Shown here: piece by piece, positions 26,801 through 39,371 of the stretch
How the letters are laid out: every line of letters starts with the position of its first letter
How positions within the stretch are numbered: position 1 is the stretch's first letter
From: Ricinus communis
Lineage: Eukaryota; Streptophyta; Magnoliopsida; Malpighiales; Euphorbiaceae
Direction of reading: 5' to 3'
DNA length: 64,000 nucleotides
Assembly (NCBI RefSeq): GCF_019578655.1
Contig: NC_063262.1
Span: forward strand, 2,053,582-2,117,581
Made by a program: the position numbers and the translations under genes
Notes under the pieces: model-generated
What the model was told of the DNA's origin: nothing
Seen by the model: only the letters and a program-made list of their open reading frames with translations
The model's database searches: none

Positions 26801-26814
26801 TCCTTTCCAAAAAG

Positions 26815-28200
26815 CACATCTTAAAGACAAAAACCTGATTGGGAGCCATGGCATTAGTTTGTGGACTCTTTCTATGCAGGCAGATACTTTTCAATATCGG
26901 CTCCGACCAAACTTTAATACCGCAAATTCGGATAATAATAAATGAAACACTGAATTTAAGTCGAATTTAAATATAAATGTGAATATTCGTTATTCTAATC
27001 TAATTAAATTAAATTAAATTATAATAATAAAATATTTTTTTAAATTTTACTAAATTTTTGTTTGAATTAGATAAATATATTTAATATTTAGATTTGAGTA
27101 GTTTAGATTTTATATTTTATATTAAAAATTATTAATAATATTTTAAAATTTAATTATTATATACAAATTCAGTAAATATATATTTATTTAATTATCTAGA
27201 TAATTTATATAAATAGATCGGATATCCGCTATCCATTTAAATATTTATAAAATATATTTAATAATTTATTTAATTTAAATGAGTTTTAATGGGATTTGGA
27301 TCGTATGCATGTGTTTTTATTCAAAAAATTTGAAACAAATTCGAATAATAGATACAATTTCTTAAATAAATCTAGAACGAATTCGAATACGTGTGTTTTA
27401 ATTAAATTCGTATTTAAATATCTCTAAATTCACATCCTAGTGGTCCCTCTAATTTTTGCTAGCTACATCCCATGACCAGACTTTGGGAATGCAACTAGAT
27501 GCTTAAAATTGCAAAAAAGAGAAAGAAAAAAAAAAAAGAAGGAAAATTGTATAATTTGATTAATTTCATAAATTAGGAAGTGGAGTGATTCATACTTTTA
27601 CTCATGACAATTAAAGAGAGTATGAAGCTTGAGTCTTTCTATCAACTATCTAATTATAATTATAAAAAGCCTATTAGTTTTATGGTTAGTGATAAAAGAA
27701 ATGATAATTTCTGTATTTTAATTAACGGCAAATCTCCAAAGACACTTCATATGCATGACAAAAGAACAAAGAGCATAATACAGTACGCTTAACCAATCAA
27801 GCAACATGCAATAAGTGCATCATCATCCCTCCCTTGGAAAACTATTACTGTACACAACAAGTTAAGTGAATCATTCGTAATTTAAATATCTTTTCAATAT
27901 GTCAGCAACCATTTTAATTATTTAATATTATTAAATAAAATATTTGCTAATATATCAGTTCAAAATAATCTTTTTAAGATGGATATTTGTGAAATTGAAG
28001 TCGGTTTCGAGATGGTGAGTCTTGACTTGCTGGGCTTTTTTAGTTCAGACACCAATGGGCTTATCATAATATCATAAAGAGCCCACGGGGTGATCTTTGA
28101 CTTCTAAGTCTGTAAATCGGACGGTTTTGGGAATCCTAACCTCATATCATAGATCCTGACCGTTAAATCACTCCCGAAAATCACAGCCAACCGCAGGATG
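26815..28200. other. Intergenic, upstream of the RING gene
   Basis: AT-rich to about 27430, then more mixed. The 62-codon open frame at 27604-27792 has no recognised domain. The last few hundred bases probably hold the promoter of the RING gene, but I could not fix a TATA box. Confidence 0.45.
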
Positions 28201-28427
28201 AAATACACACGAGACAAGATAAAAAAAGGAAAGGAAAAGTAAAAATCGCTGAGAAGCGGAGTCGAGAAACTTCGAAGGAAGTTTCCGATTTCTCGTTGCC
28301 TAATAATGATACGATTGGATTTTAGGTACCTTTTATAGACTTTGGGTTTGTCTCCTTATTCTCTCTCTGTCTGTCAAAGGCTTTAGCTTCATCAAAAGAC
28401 TAAGGCAAAAATAATAGGTCAGGTCAG

Positions 28428-28750
28428 GTCAGTAATCTTCTTCTTTTCTTTTTTCAATTGTTTTTAATTTGCTTTGTTGTTTCTTTAACTCCGATGATTT
28501 GGTGAATTGGGCATGTTTTATTTTTAGCTGATTTTAGATTTTATTGATTTAAAAGAGAAAGATTTTGTATAATTTTCTTGAATTGATATGTCGTTTTCAG
28601 TTTAATGAATTTAGGGTATTTATGATTTGATTCTCGAGTTTAAACTTGAACTAGTTTACTTTCTTTGTGGAGATTAGAAATTTAATTAGGGCATAGTAGA
28701 CCAGCTCGTTGTCTTCAAGGATGTTAATGTTAGGTTTTGTTTGATTACAG
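28428..28750 (+). other. Intron in the 5' leader of the RING gene
   Basis: A TTACAG acceptor at 28745-28750 lies 35 bases before the start codon, behind a T-rich stretch. A donor of the form AG|GTCAGT lies at about 28427/28428, inside a triple GGTCA repeat (28418-28432) that makes the exact position ambiguous. Leader introns are common in plant ubiquitin-ligase genes and often raise expression. Confidence 0.5.
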
Positions 28751-28785
28751 GTTGATTGGGTAGCAATTTGGATATTAGATAAGAG

Positions 28786-29487
28786 ATGGCAAGTGGGATT
28801 GGTGAATCAACTAGTCTGCCCCCTGAAAGTTCATCCTTTTCAGGAAATAATAATAATAATGCTAATGATGCGGGTGATTTTGAATGCAATATTTGTTTTG
28901 AATTAGCTCAAGATCCTATTGTAACCCTTTGTGGTCATCTTTTTTGTTGGCCTTGCTTGTATAGATGGTTACACCATCATTCACATAGCCATGAGTGTCC
29001 AGTTTGTAAGGCTCTTATACAAGAAGAAAAGTTGGTTCCTCTTTATGGTAGAGGTAAAACACAGACTGATCCTCGATCGAAATCTTATCCTGGTGTTGAT
29101 ATTCCTAGACGCCCGTCTGGACAAAGACCTGAAACTGCTCCTCCCCGTCCGCCCCCTGAAGCTAATAATTTTGCCAATTATGGGTTTGGATTGATGGGTG
29201 GTTTTGTACCAATGGCGACTGCTAGGATTGGTAACTTCACTTTGTCAACTGCTTTTGGTGGTCTATCGTTATTTCCTTCCTTGTTCAACATTCAATTTCA
29301 TGGCTTCCCGGATGCTACAGTATATGGGACAACATCTGGTTTACCGCATGGGTTTCATGCCTTCCATGGTGGACACGCCCATGGATTTCCCCAGCCAATG
29401 AGTCGTGGACAGCATGCTGATAATGTTTTGAAGAATCTTCTCTTGTTGATTGGTGTCTTGGTGGTTCTTGCTTTGCTTTGGTGGTAA
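28786..29487 (+). CDS. Membrane-anchored RING E3 ubiquitin ligase (RMA/RNF185 type)
   Basis: This single-exon frame encodes 233 residues. A C3HC4 RING finger spans residues 34-74, with zinc ligands C34, C37, C49, H51, C54, C57, C71 and C74 all present. The segment FECNICFELAQDPIVTLCGH followed by FCWPCLYRW is the signature of the RMA/RNF5/RNF185 family. The middle is Pro-, Gly- and Phe-rich. Residues about 214-233 form one C-terminal hydrophobic anchor ending in WW, so the protein should be a tail-anchored ER (or other endomembrane) ligase with its RING in the cytosol, acting in ER-associated protein degradation by analogy. The gene matches Arabidopsis At1g19310/At1g74990 in domain layout. 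No key residue is missing. The start is the first ATG after the leader intron. Confidence 0.92.
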   Translation: MASGIGESTSLPPESSSFSGNNNNNANDAGDFECNICFELAQDPIVTLCGHLFCWPCLYRWLHHHSHSHECPVCKALIQEEKLVPLYGRGKTQTDPRSKSYPGVDIPRRPSGQRPETAPPRPPPEANNFANYGFGLMGGFVPMATARIGNFTLSTAFGGLSLFPSLFNIQFHGFPDATVYGTTSGLPHGFHAFHGGHAHGFPQPMSRGQHADNVLKNLLLLIGVLVVLALLWW

Positions 29488-32400
29488 ATCAATCATTTGC
29501 CACTTGAATTTGAACTGGTATTAGTCGATTTTTAGCCGTTGTTTTGTCTGTACATACAGTATTTTGCTTTCCTGATTCCTTTTGTTCTTGAAAAAGATGT
29601 TAATACCATACTTTCTTGATTCTGTAGTCATTAAAACACATTCTGGTGGATTTAATATTTTTTGAGATTGCGTGCAGTCCTATTTTTTCTACCGCTTGCA
29701 TGTGCATTTGCTCTTGGAATTTTCTTAAATTGATAGATGTTTCCTTTTGTCTGATACATTGAGAATTACTATTGTAATTAGTTTTATGATCTTGTAAGTT
29801 TCTCTGTTCATCTCATGGCCAAATTAACATTGGCCGTTTGCCTGGTACATCCTTTGTTCTTCAGAGAACGTGCATTATAATAGTTCACTTGCCGAGTTCT
29901 ACATTTTTTATACTTTCTACTAGTGAACAGCATTGAATATTTTGACAAAAGCTTTACTTCTTAAAGAGTTGCTAACAAGTGTTTTGGTGTTGTTAGTCTT
30001 AGTGGTTGGTCATAAGTTTTAGATAGTTCTGAGTAGTTCCTTCTTGTACATATTGGATCTGGGGGAAGTTAATGGAAGACTACTGGGGAGAAGATATATC
30101 ATATAGGAGTTGTTGAATGGCATGTGATGATTGAGATATATGGGAAATCAAGGAGTTTGGAACTTGCAAGGCTGTAGATTTACCATGTAAAGTACATCAG
30201 TATGGATTCTTTATAGTTTTGATTGGTAATTAGACAGCATTGGCACGAGGTATTTGCTTGTGCCTAGTCATTTATGTGCTCTCCGTCTATTAATCAATGA
30301 GCTTTTTGCGGTTTGTTTATTCTGGCTTGTTCATGAGATCTTCTCCAACACTGATAAGAGTGCTTGTTAGAAATGTTTCATGGTTGGATGTAAATACATT
30401 GATGGATCCAATTGATTACATCTGTTAAGAAGCTTCATCTTCAGACATAAATTAACTTCTGATGTGATGTCTAACCTGATATTTGCCTTCAACCTCAGTT
30501 CTATCCTTTACCCTTTTATCTTGAAGGCCGATGATTTTGGCCGGGTAAGTCCCACCTTGCAGAGTGTTGAAAATGGGAATATTGGTCATGTCAAGGATTA
30601 GGCTTGCTAAGGTCCTGTTGTTAGTGGCCTCTTAAAGATGGAAGTGGTGGCAGATGTGTCACGTTTCTTCGTATGGGCCTTTACAATTCTGCAGTCCCCT
30701 TTTTGATCTCTTTGCAGGACTAAATACATAAGAAACTGCTGCCCCTGTTATAATATAGCAAAATGATTGATCTCAGGGTTGTATTACTCAAGAAAGCTGG
30801 TCATGTTGGACCCCTAAAAAAAATAGGGAAAAAAACATAGGTTTCCCTGTTACCTCCACACACAAGCCAGTAACGTCCTGAGGAGAGAACTCATATAGAT
30901 CCAAGTTTCTTGAGAATTTAATTTCCAGCTTTGGAAGATTCTACTTCTTGGATGGGAGCATTCGTGTTTGGCAATGGCTCATTATCGTATAACAGTTGCC
31001 GCCTGATATTAGGGCTTTCTTTCTTCTTTCCATGAGTGGACTCAAAAAGATTTCAAGTGAAGTTTTTGGCAATCTTTTACTGAAAACTCTTAATGACTAG
31101 GGATGAGATCCGATTTTACTCTTTAACTTTATTAAATTTATAGATCCAATTTAGTTTAATTTTGATATTCATACTCGTCTCAAACTCAGGAATTCGATTG
31201 TCGGTTTTTTTCCCTTCTAATGGTATGATTAGGTTTTCTTGCTTAGTACATTTATCTTTCTACTGTACAATAAAAGCGGAGCTGCTTCCTTTGAGCTCCT
31301 GTCCTGTCCGGTCCTTATCAAAGGTTAAAACAAGAATCCAATCTGAGATTGCATCCACTGGAAATTAAAAAAAAAAAAGAAAAAAAGAAAAAGAAAAGAG
31401 AGGTGAGACCCTGAGTACTGTTGGGTATGCAATATTTGACCAGACCAGACCAGACATCTAATCTAAGGACTTACTAGAAACTGCACAACTACTCTTTACA
31501 TGTCCTATTAAATTAATTGTCCTCGCTCACTGCTTTTGAGCTGACTTTTCGGGCCCTTTGACCCACTCTTTAAAAGCTTTGTGTCGGTACTTACCAAATT
31601 ATTATTCTTTTGTTTTCACATGAAAAAGTAAACTTAATTTCTTAATAATTCAAAAACCATGGTAAACCCTAGAAACTACTAACTAGTAACACCTAAAAGG
31701 AAAAAAGAAGTTGAAAATTTAGTAGTGATTTGGCCATTAAAAGGGTTCATATGAAGATTAGAAATAAAAGAAAAAGGAAAAAAAAGAGCCGACAAATTAG
31801 ATGTGGTTAATTTAATTAGCTTTATCTTTTTTTATATGGTTTATATACTAAGAAAAGCAAGAAAGAAGTTGAGCAGGAACAGCCTAATTTGAGTCCCCGT
31901 AATTATTGGATACTATTTATGAGATTGTCATGTGTGGCACATGGTCACGGTTATCTTTTTAATTTGATTTTAAACATTTTGCTTCAATTAGGTCCCTATT
32001 AGTTAACGAACTGTTATGCTTATAATAATACACCATAGATTACAGATAAATGCTTGGAGAAGTTTAGTGTATGAAAGAAATGTTAAATTAGAAATATCTT
32101 AATATTATTAACTTTTTCTTTTTTTTTTAGAATAATTTTAATACTAACTTGCTTATATTACTACTAGTAATTGCATAGCATGTGAGGTGCACATGCCATT
32201 TAATGATGTATGGTTGGAAATTATGATGTACATGTTGTTTGAGCTATATATGCTGCTGTACTAACATGCTTATATATTTTCTTAATTATGTGCTTTATTT
32301 ATTTGTTGCCTCTATTATATATGTAATTATGTATTAAAGTTTCTATCTGATTTGTTTTAGTGACAAAGTAGATCAATAACATTTACTTCCATTATTAGAA

Positions 32401-35000
32401 ATTTAAGCACACCATGATATGATACTCAAGTGTTCATCTTATAATTAAAATACTACAAAATCTTGTTCTGGTAATTTTTTTTATTTGTATTATCAAGATT
32501 TTAATTTTAAGTTGAAATATCTTATATTAAGAAAGTGAAATTAAAGCAAATTTAGTTTTTGGTGAAAATTTATTAGAAATTCGACAATGCTTATAGCGTT
32601 GAATTTTAGTTAGTGATAATGAAAAATTTAATTGCATCAAAATAAAAGAGTGAGAGTATATGAAACGTAAAAATGTTCTTCTCCTTTTCAATTATAAATA
32701 TATAAAATTATGGCGGTACATAGAATATAAAATAATTTATCACTTTCTTTTATATATATATATCCATTTTAAATTAATTATCTCTTTTTAAATAAATTCT
32801 TTGTAATATAGGACGAATTATTTGTTTTTTTAATTTGTATATTACAAATTCCTACGCCATGGTCATATAGTGAACCGTCAATGATCAGAAAAATAAAAGA
32901 AAAAAGGGTGAAAAACCATAAATTAGTAGCACAATCAATTATTGATAAAAAAAGAAAAAGAGAGGAGCATAATTAATTAATCACTTAGTGCATGTGAAAG
33001 TAAGTGAGAGGTCACATGGTTGCAAACGACATGTCATTAACAAAAACTACACTTTCAGTTACAGTTTCTTCAGACTTATTTCTTGGCTTCTTGGTCTGCA
33101 TATCCAATCACCCTAAATTCTGGTCCAATGGGTACCCAATACATTGACGACGGGTGGCATTTCTGGGTCCCAAAAGCAGGAACTAACCATGTCATCTTTC
33201 TGTTTTCATCTTAGATATTAGTATGATTTTTCATGGCCGATAATTAAGCCTTTCTGGCAGGTATAAACCATGATGTGTCAATATTTCTTATCATAAGTTC
33301 GTGTAATCCAAATATTAAATACATATTGATAATGACTCTTCATATATCAAGGGTTCATGGTAATCTTTTGTTTTAAATGATCCATGAAAAGTATTGTAAT
33401 TGTCAAGGCTTTCTTCTTTTTGTGGAATGTATTTTGGAAGGAAAATAAACGTAAATTAAATCACCAATTTCATGGAGGCAGGTATTATATTAAGATATAC
33501 ATGCTTACAAACTTATGATTATATTTACAAATTAATGAATGCAAATATTGTCAATTTTTGTGCAAGTGGGATTTTACCCATTAGATATTATCTGCCATTT
33601 TATTATAAGAACTTAGCTTTCGAGTATTTGCCGTGGATTTATTACATAACTGATTAACTGAAAGTAGAAGAACATCCTGGATCTGTTACGTAGCAGCATA
33701 CCAATGACTCATTAAAACAAAAAAAAATACTTAGAAAGAGATCATATCTGATTCAATATTACGTTACATACATAAATTGAAAAATAAACATTATATGTAC
33801 GTCTCAAATAATATCTATAAATTGAATATCGTTGGAGGGTTATATATAATTAGAGGCTATTTTGGAGTTTCCTCAAATGTGGATGGATGAACTATATTAT
33901 ATAAAGTCATTGATGATTAAGCTTGAAATATCTATGAAAAGAGTTTGCCATTTGATTTGAAAACTTTGGCTCTATTACAAGAGAGCAAAGCTGACACGGT
34001 TCATAATCAAATTGAAGATGCTTAAATATGCAACATCAATTGATTATCTATGTTCTTTTTAGTTAATTATAGTCAGATTATACATAACTAAATTAATTTG
34101 TTGTTTTTTGGTATTTCAATTAAAGATGTGGAAAGTGTACTAATAGATTTATCAAGAATTACATTTCCATGATTTCATCTCATCATCATGATCAATATTT
34201 AATATGAAGAGAAGTTTTTTGCTTGCACTAAGATATTGAATTGAGTTGTAAAATAGCAACATTAATAGTTAATCTATTTCATTCCTCGTAAATCCTCCCT
34301 TTCATCATTCAAACTTGAAACCCTTGTTTTTCTAATCATCAAGTGATAGAGTGCTAGTCTCAAAGAAACAGAAACCATTTTTTATTTTATTTTAAGAAGT
34401 ATAAGTTCAACGAAAAAAGTAATTTAAATGTTTACTTGTGGATTGGGACTGACTAAATTATTTAGCAAAAATGGGAACCCTATGCATATTGTTCATAACC
34501 CCTAAAAGTAATAGGCTTTACCTTTCTCAAATGTTCCAAGAGTTTTCCATTGCCCTAATACATAAATTTTATATCAACTTGAAAATTATATAAAAAATAA
34601 TAGTTGAAATAATTCATTGTTTTTTTTTTGTAATATAAAAATATAAAAAATTAAAATTTTAATTTTAATACTTTATTGATCCATTATATTTTTATTACGT
34701 ACGCTCTATTAAGTTTCTTATATATAAAAAACTATTTATACTTCTAAAAATTTAAAAATAAAAAGAATAATAAATTATACAAAAAATGCATTGAAATATT
34801 TTATATATAGACTACATATTTTAAGAGATGGAGAAATAATTTTTTTTTTGGAAGAACAGGAGAGAGAAGGATTTGAAGTGAGGGTGAATATGAAAATATT
34901 AAAAAGAAATGTGAAACCAGGGAATTTGGTTGAATTCAAAATCCAAAATTAAACGCTTTGCTTCCTTCGTAGAAGTTCCTTTAAGGAACGTGGGTATCAA
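29488..35000. other. 3' region of the RING gene and intergenic DNA
   Basis: From 29488 to about 31000 base composition stays close to that of transcribed DNA, but no protein frame is recognisable; part is 3' UTR of the RING gene. From about 31600 the sequence becomes AT-rich and repeat-poor. Open frames at 31162-31368 and 33472-33657 have no support. Confidence 0.4.
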
Positions 35001-35090
35001 AGCCATGATGTCTCCCCACAGCTCAATAAAACCCATCGCCACCCTTCTTTCACATTTCTGAAATTATCTCTCTCTCACCTTAACCTCATC

Positions 35091-36218
35091 ATGCCCACAC
35101 TCAAACTCAAACTCCTACCTCCACAACCACCACCGCCACCGCCACCAACAACAAAGCTGCCGCCGCCACACCACCACCACCACCACCTTCTCTCCATCCT
35201 CCTTCTCCTCTCTATCACCACAGCCAATGCTATCATCATCCCCACCACCAGCATCACAATCACCACTAAAATTAATCAAAAATTCAAAGAAGCCCCACAA
35301 TTCTACAACTCCCCTACATGTCCATCCCTCTCGTCAAACGACATATGTTCGCAAGAAGCCGTCCATGTGGCTATGACTCTTGACTTCCCTTACCTTAGAG
35401 GAACCATGGCAGCCATTCTTTCCATCATTCAACACTCTTCTTGCCCTGAAAATCTCCGTTTCCATTTCATCTCCTCACCATCCTCCATTTCACTTCACTC
35501 CACAATCACTTCCTCTTTCCCTTATCTTCGATCTCAGATTTACACCTTCCATACTTCTCCTGTCTCCGGCCTCATTTCCACTTCCATTCGTGCTGCTCTC
35601 GACTCTCCTCTCAACTACGCACGCAACTATCTCGCCAATCTCCTCCCTGGATGCATCCAAAAAGTGATTTACTTAGACTCTGACATCATTCTTGTCGATG
35701 ACATTTCAGTCTTAGCCGCAACCCCACTTGGCGAAGACGCAGTCTTGGCTGCGCCAGAGTACTGCAATGCTAACTTCACTTCTTACTTCACACCTACTTT
35801 CTGGTCCAATCCATCTTTATCTCTAATATTTGCAGGACGCAATGCCTGTTATTTTAACACAGGAGTTATGGTGATAGATTTAGAAAGATGGAGACAAGGT
35901 GATTACACTAGAAAAATAATTGAATGGATGGAGTTACAAAAGAGAATGAGGATCTATGAACTGGGTTCACTTCCTCCATTCTTGTTAGTCTTTGCAGGTA
36001 ACATTGCGCCTGTTGACCATAGATGGAACCAACACGGACTTGGAGGGGATAATTTTAGAGGTCTATGTAGGGACTTGCATCCGGGTCCTGTTAGTCTCTT
36101 GCATTGGAGTGGTAAAGGGAAGCCTTGGGCTCGACTTGACGATAACCGGCCGTGTCCCTTGGACGCTCTCTGGGCTCCTTATGATCTCTTGCAGACGCCA
36201 TTTGCTATTGAGTCTTAG
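35091..36218 (+). CDS. GATL1: Galacturonosyltransferase-like GT8 enzyme (GATL1/PARVUS type)
   Basis: An intronless gene of 375 residues. GATL proteins are Golgi/ER-lumen GT8 enzymes; Arabidopsis GATL1 (PARVUS/GLZ1) is needed for xylan and secondary-wall synthesis. The core starts with [11 protein letters not shown] at about residue 64, continues with [15 protein letters not shown], has the metal-binding D196-S-D198 in [11 protein letters not shown], the [12 protein letters not shown] segment before it, [13 protein letters not shown] and [13 protein letters not shown] after it, and ends with H338-W-S-G-K-G-K-P-W and [13 protein letters not shown]. These segments match Arabidopsis GATL1 closely as I remember it; GATL2 is the nearest alternative. 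Ahead of a hydrophobic segment (about 33-50) that should be the signal or anchor, the protein has an unusual N-terminal extension with seven prolines (13-19) and six histidines (27-32). An in-frame ATG after the extension is absent, so the upstream start is kept. Confidence 0.92.
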   Translation: MPTLKLKLLPPQPPPPPPPTTKLPPPHHHHHHLLSILLLLSITTANAIIIPTTSITITTKINQKFKEAPQFYNSPTCPSLSSNDICSQEAVHVAMTLDFPYLRGTMAAILSIIQHSSCPENLRFHFISSPSSISLHSTITSSFPYLRSQIYTFHTSPVSGLISTSIRAALDSPLNYARNYLANLLPGCIQKVIYLDSDIILVDDISVLAATPLGEDAVLAAPEYCNANFTSYFTPTFWSNPSLSLIFAGRNACYFNTGVMVIDLERWRQGDYTRKIIEWMELQKRMRIYELGSLPPFLLVFAGNIAPVDHRWNQHGLGGDNFRGLCRDLHPGPVSLLHWSGKGKPWARLDDNRPCPLDALWAPYDLLQTPFAIES

Positions 36219-39200
36219 AGGTTTCCGAAGAACTGTGGTAAATCTACCAAATAATAAAGAGATTTTTTCCTTTCTGAAGATTAAAGTTTTGCACATGTTC
36301 AATGAAGGTAGAGAAAGAAAAAAGGTGTGTTTATAGTCTATATACAGCCATTAACAAACCTTAGAGTTTTGCTTCTTTTTTTTTTTCTTCTGTTTTTCTG
36401 GCTCTGTACCTGAGAACAGTAAACTATAGTTACATATACTAAAGAAATGGAGGGAATTGTATAGAGGGTTTTAATCAATTTAATTTTCTATCTTCTTTCT
36501 TTCTTTGATTTGATCATTGCATTTCTGATTAATTGTATCTAATTATAATTTGGTTAATTATTGCTTATAATTAGGTATAGATTCCGGCTAATTATCGCTT
36601 ATAATTAATTTGGCAAAGATTTATTTATTATTTAACAATGCATTAATGTAGGAATTATTTTTGATCTTTAATTGATAATTCTGACGAACTTTTGTAAGAA
36701 CGTTGAAAGTTTTGGTAATGGTAACAAGAGAAGAAAGATTATGTGGGTTGGCATGCATTGATTTAATGTTTTGTCTCTAGCAGTTAGGTAATTACCTAAA
36801 ACTAAAAGTAGCATGTGCTATCAGATTTTTTGCTTTAAATATGTCACTATCCCTTGGATAGGAATTCCTGGGTGTTAAAGGATTGGTCTAATGGTTACTT
36901 GTTCATATATGGTTTTGCATTTTCCTTTTCTCTTTTCTCAGGAAAATTTCATTTAATTTTAACATATATGTTAAATAATTTTTCTAATGAAACTCAAACA
37001 TAAATTAGCAGTAAGGCTATACAATTTTATAAATAATAAATAATTTTTGACACTGTTCTGCAAGACTTTTTTTTAATTTATTTGAATATATATATGTTTT
37101 ATTTATTTATTTAGTTGGAAAAACACGGATATTTAAGTTTGTTGATAATAAGTTGTTTTTTGAAACTATTTATATTTAAACACTTCAATTTTGATTGTTT
37201 AGCCATTTTAATATATTTTAATTATTAATTTAATTTAATAAATATCTAATTTTATTTTTATAGCTTATTCAACACTTTTAATTTTTATTTTAACTTAAAA
37301 GGTATCTATATTTTATTTTATGATAAATTTAAAATATTTATATAAAATATGCGTGGATGTATTGAATGGAGCTACATATTAAAAAATATTTAAATAAACA
37401 ATAGAAATTGAGGTATTTATCATCAAATGGTATAAATTGATGTGTCCAAATACACATTTGGCCTTATGTGTCAGAGGTATAAACCCGTTATATCATATAA
37501 AAACATACATAACTTAGTACTTATATTTATAATTTATCTACTAAGTTCCTATATTTTTAATTTTAATTAATTGAGACCTTAATTTGAATTTCCTTGCTAA
37601 AATGGCCCAATAAACTTAGAAACCTAAGAAACTTTCTTTTTATTCTTTCCTTATCTAATTATGGTGGAGGTCCCTTATTCCTAATGGATTCTTTTTATTA
37701 TTTAGTGCAACTTCATGTCATAATTCGTATAATTGAATTTATCTGATAAATTAGAGTTTGAATTTTAATAAGATAAAAAATTAAGGGTATCATTTCAATT
37801 CAAATAGTGATTCTTTATGAACCACGATTTAACACTACTCACTATATAATGTACCAGTTTATAAATCTTTTTCATTAATTGAATTTTAAATGGATCCATT
37901 TAAAAAAAAAAATAAAATTAATAAGCACTTGTTTAGAACATTATAATTTACATACCTAACTATACAAAATCTGAAATAGCAACTTTGGGTTCAGTTCAAT
38001 TGGCCTAAGTAATTATTACATTGTTCAAGAGTTCCTACTTTTCTTTTGTGATTGGATATTCTTATAAAGATGCAATGTTATTGACTACATTATTTCTTTT
38101 GCATATTTTCTTTTCCTCCCTTTTTGATTTATCTCCTTTGATATCTAATATATTGTCTGGCCAAAGCCCAACATTTATTGTTTGAGCAAATAATGGAACC
38201 TCCTGAATTTAACCTCACCAATTTGATTACTCACTGATCACATATATAATTACAAGTTTAGTATAAGATGCTATGCCGTTTAAGAGAATCATTAGGACTG
38301 GTTGCAAACCACTTTTCCCAATAAACATATATTTGGGCAAATTCTTTTCCTATGAATTTGACTCTTTATTCAGGAAGAGCTGTATCAGGATGCGGTAACA
38401 AGGAAGCCCCTACCTTAGAAAGGTCATACCCTGCAAGAGAAGAAAATGAACACTATATATATGTATTTCGAAACCTTATATATATATATATACTTTCTTT
38501 CTCTAGATTAACGTATATTTATTTAATTTCTTAAACTCTTGCAAATCTTAATAATGATTATTCAATGCTATATTAAGACCTCATAGTAAAAAATTTGAAT
38601 CACTAGCATATGAAATGTACATATATACCTTATGTTGGTAATGGAAGTTTTTCAAGAGTTTTTGTAAGAGAAGAAAAAACAATTTTTTTTTTTTTTACAT
38701 ACGCTCTTAATCATTTCCTAAATAAATTTTATCGAATCAACATTTCCGTCCACACATTGAAATTGATAATTTTCGATTATAATGAATTAAGAATAAGTGT
38801 TTCGCATTACATAACTTTTTAAAAAATATATTTTTTTTTTCGAAAAGTTATACCACGTTAAATGCATCATAATATTTTTATTAAAAAATAATATTTTTGT
38901 GTAATTTTCAATAATCAATTTATGAAATAGTTTTAAAAGCTAATAAAATTATTAATATAATGAATCTTTTCTACTCTTCAAAGGTTTAAGCTATTGAATA
39001 CCTTCTCGCATGATTATTGGTATACCTGATTTATTATAATAATATTATGCATATATTTTCATAGTGAAATACCAATTAGTGTCATCATATAAATAATTAG
39101 GATTCTAGTTTAAGGTTAATGTCTCTCATATGCCTTTCCGATGTATTTGGCATCATGGGATCGGCTAACATGTCAAAAAAGTCAAGAAAATGAAATATAA

Positions 39201-39340
39201 ATAACGGACAAAATCCATGAACGCGTTTTTCATCATTTTAATATTTTACTTTGACAATATGAATACAATTTAAAACATGCTTTTCATTGGACAATATCAT
39301 TTCAAAACATAAAATATATAAAACCCTGTCGGTGAACCTT
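36219..39340. other. 3' region of GATL1 and intergenic DNA
   Basis: About 250 bases of probable 3' UTR (to roughly 36470) are followed by AT-rich DNA. The open frames at 38352-38534 and 38610-38822 show no recognisable domain. No gene supported. Confidence 0.45.
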
Positions 39341-39346
39341 TATTCT

Positions 39347-39371
39347 TATATATATATATATATATATATAT
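39347..39371. repeat. (TA)12 microsatellite
   Basis: About 25 bases of alternating TA in AT-rich intergenic DNA. Confidence 0.9.

Noticed and set aside
35075..35300. Gly/Trp-rich minus-strand frames over the GATL N-terminus
   Set aside because: They are the complement of the Pro/His triplet runs of GATL and have no independent support.
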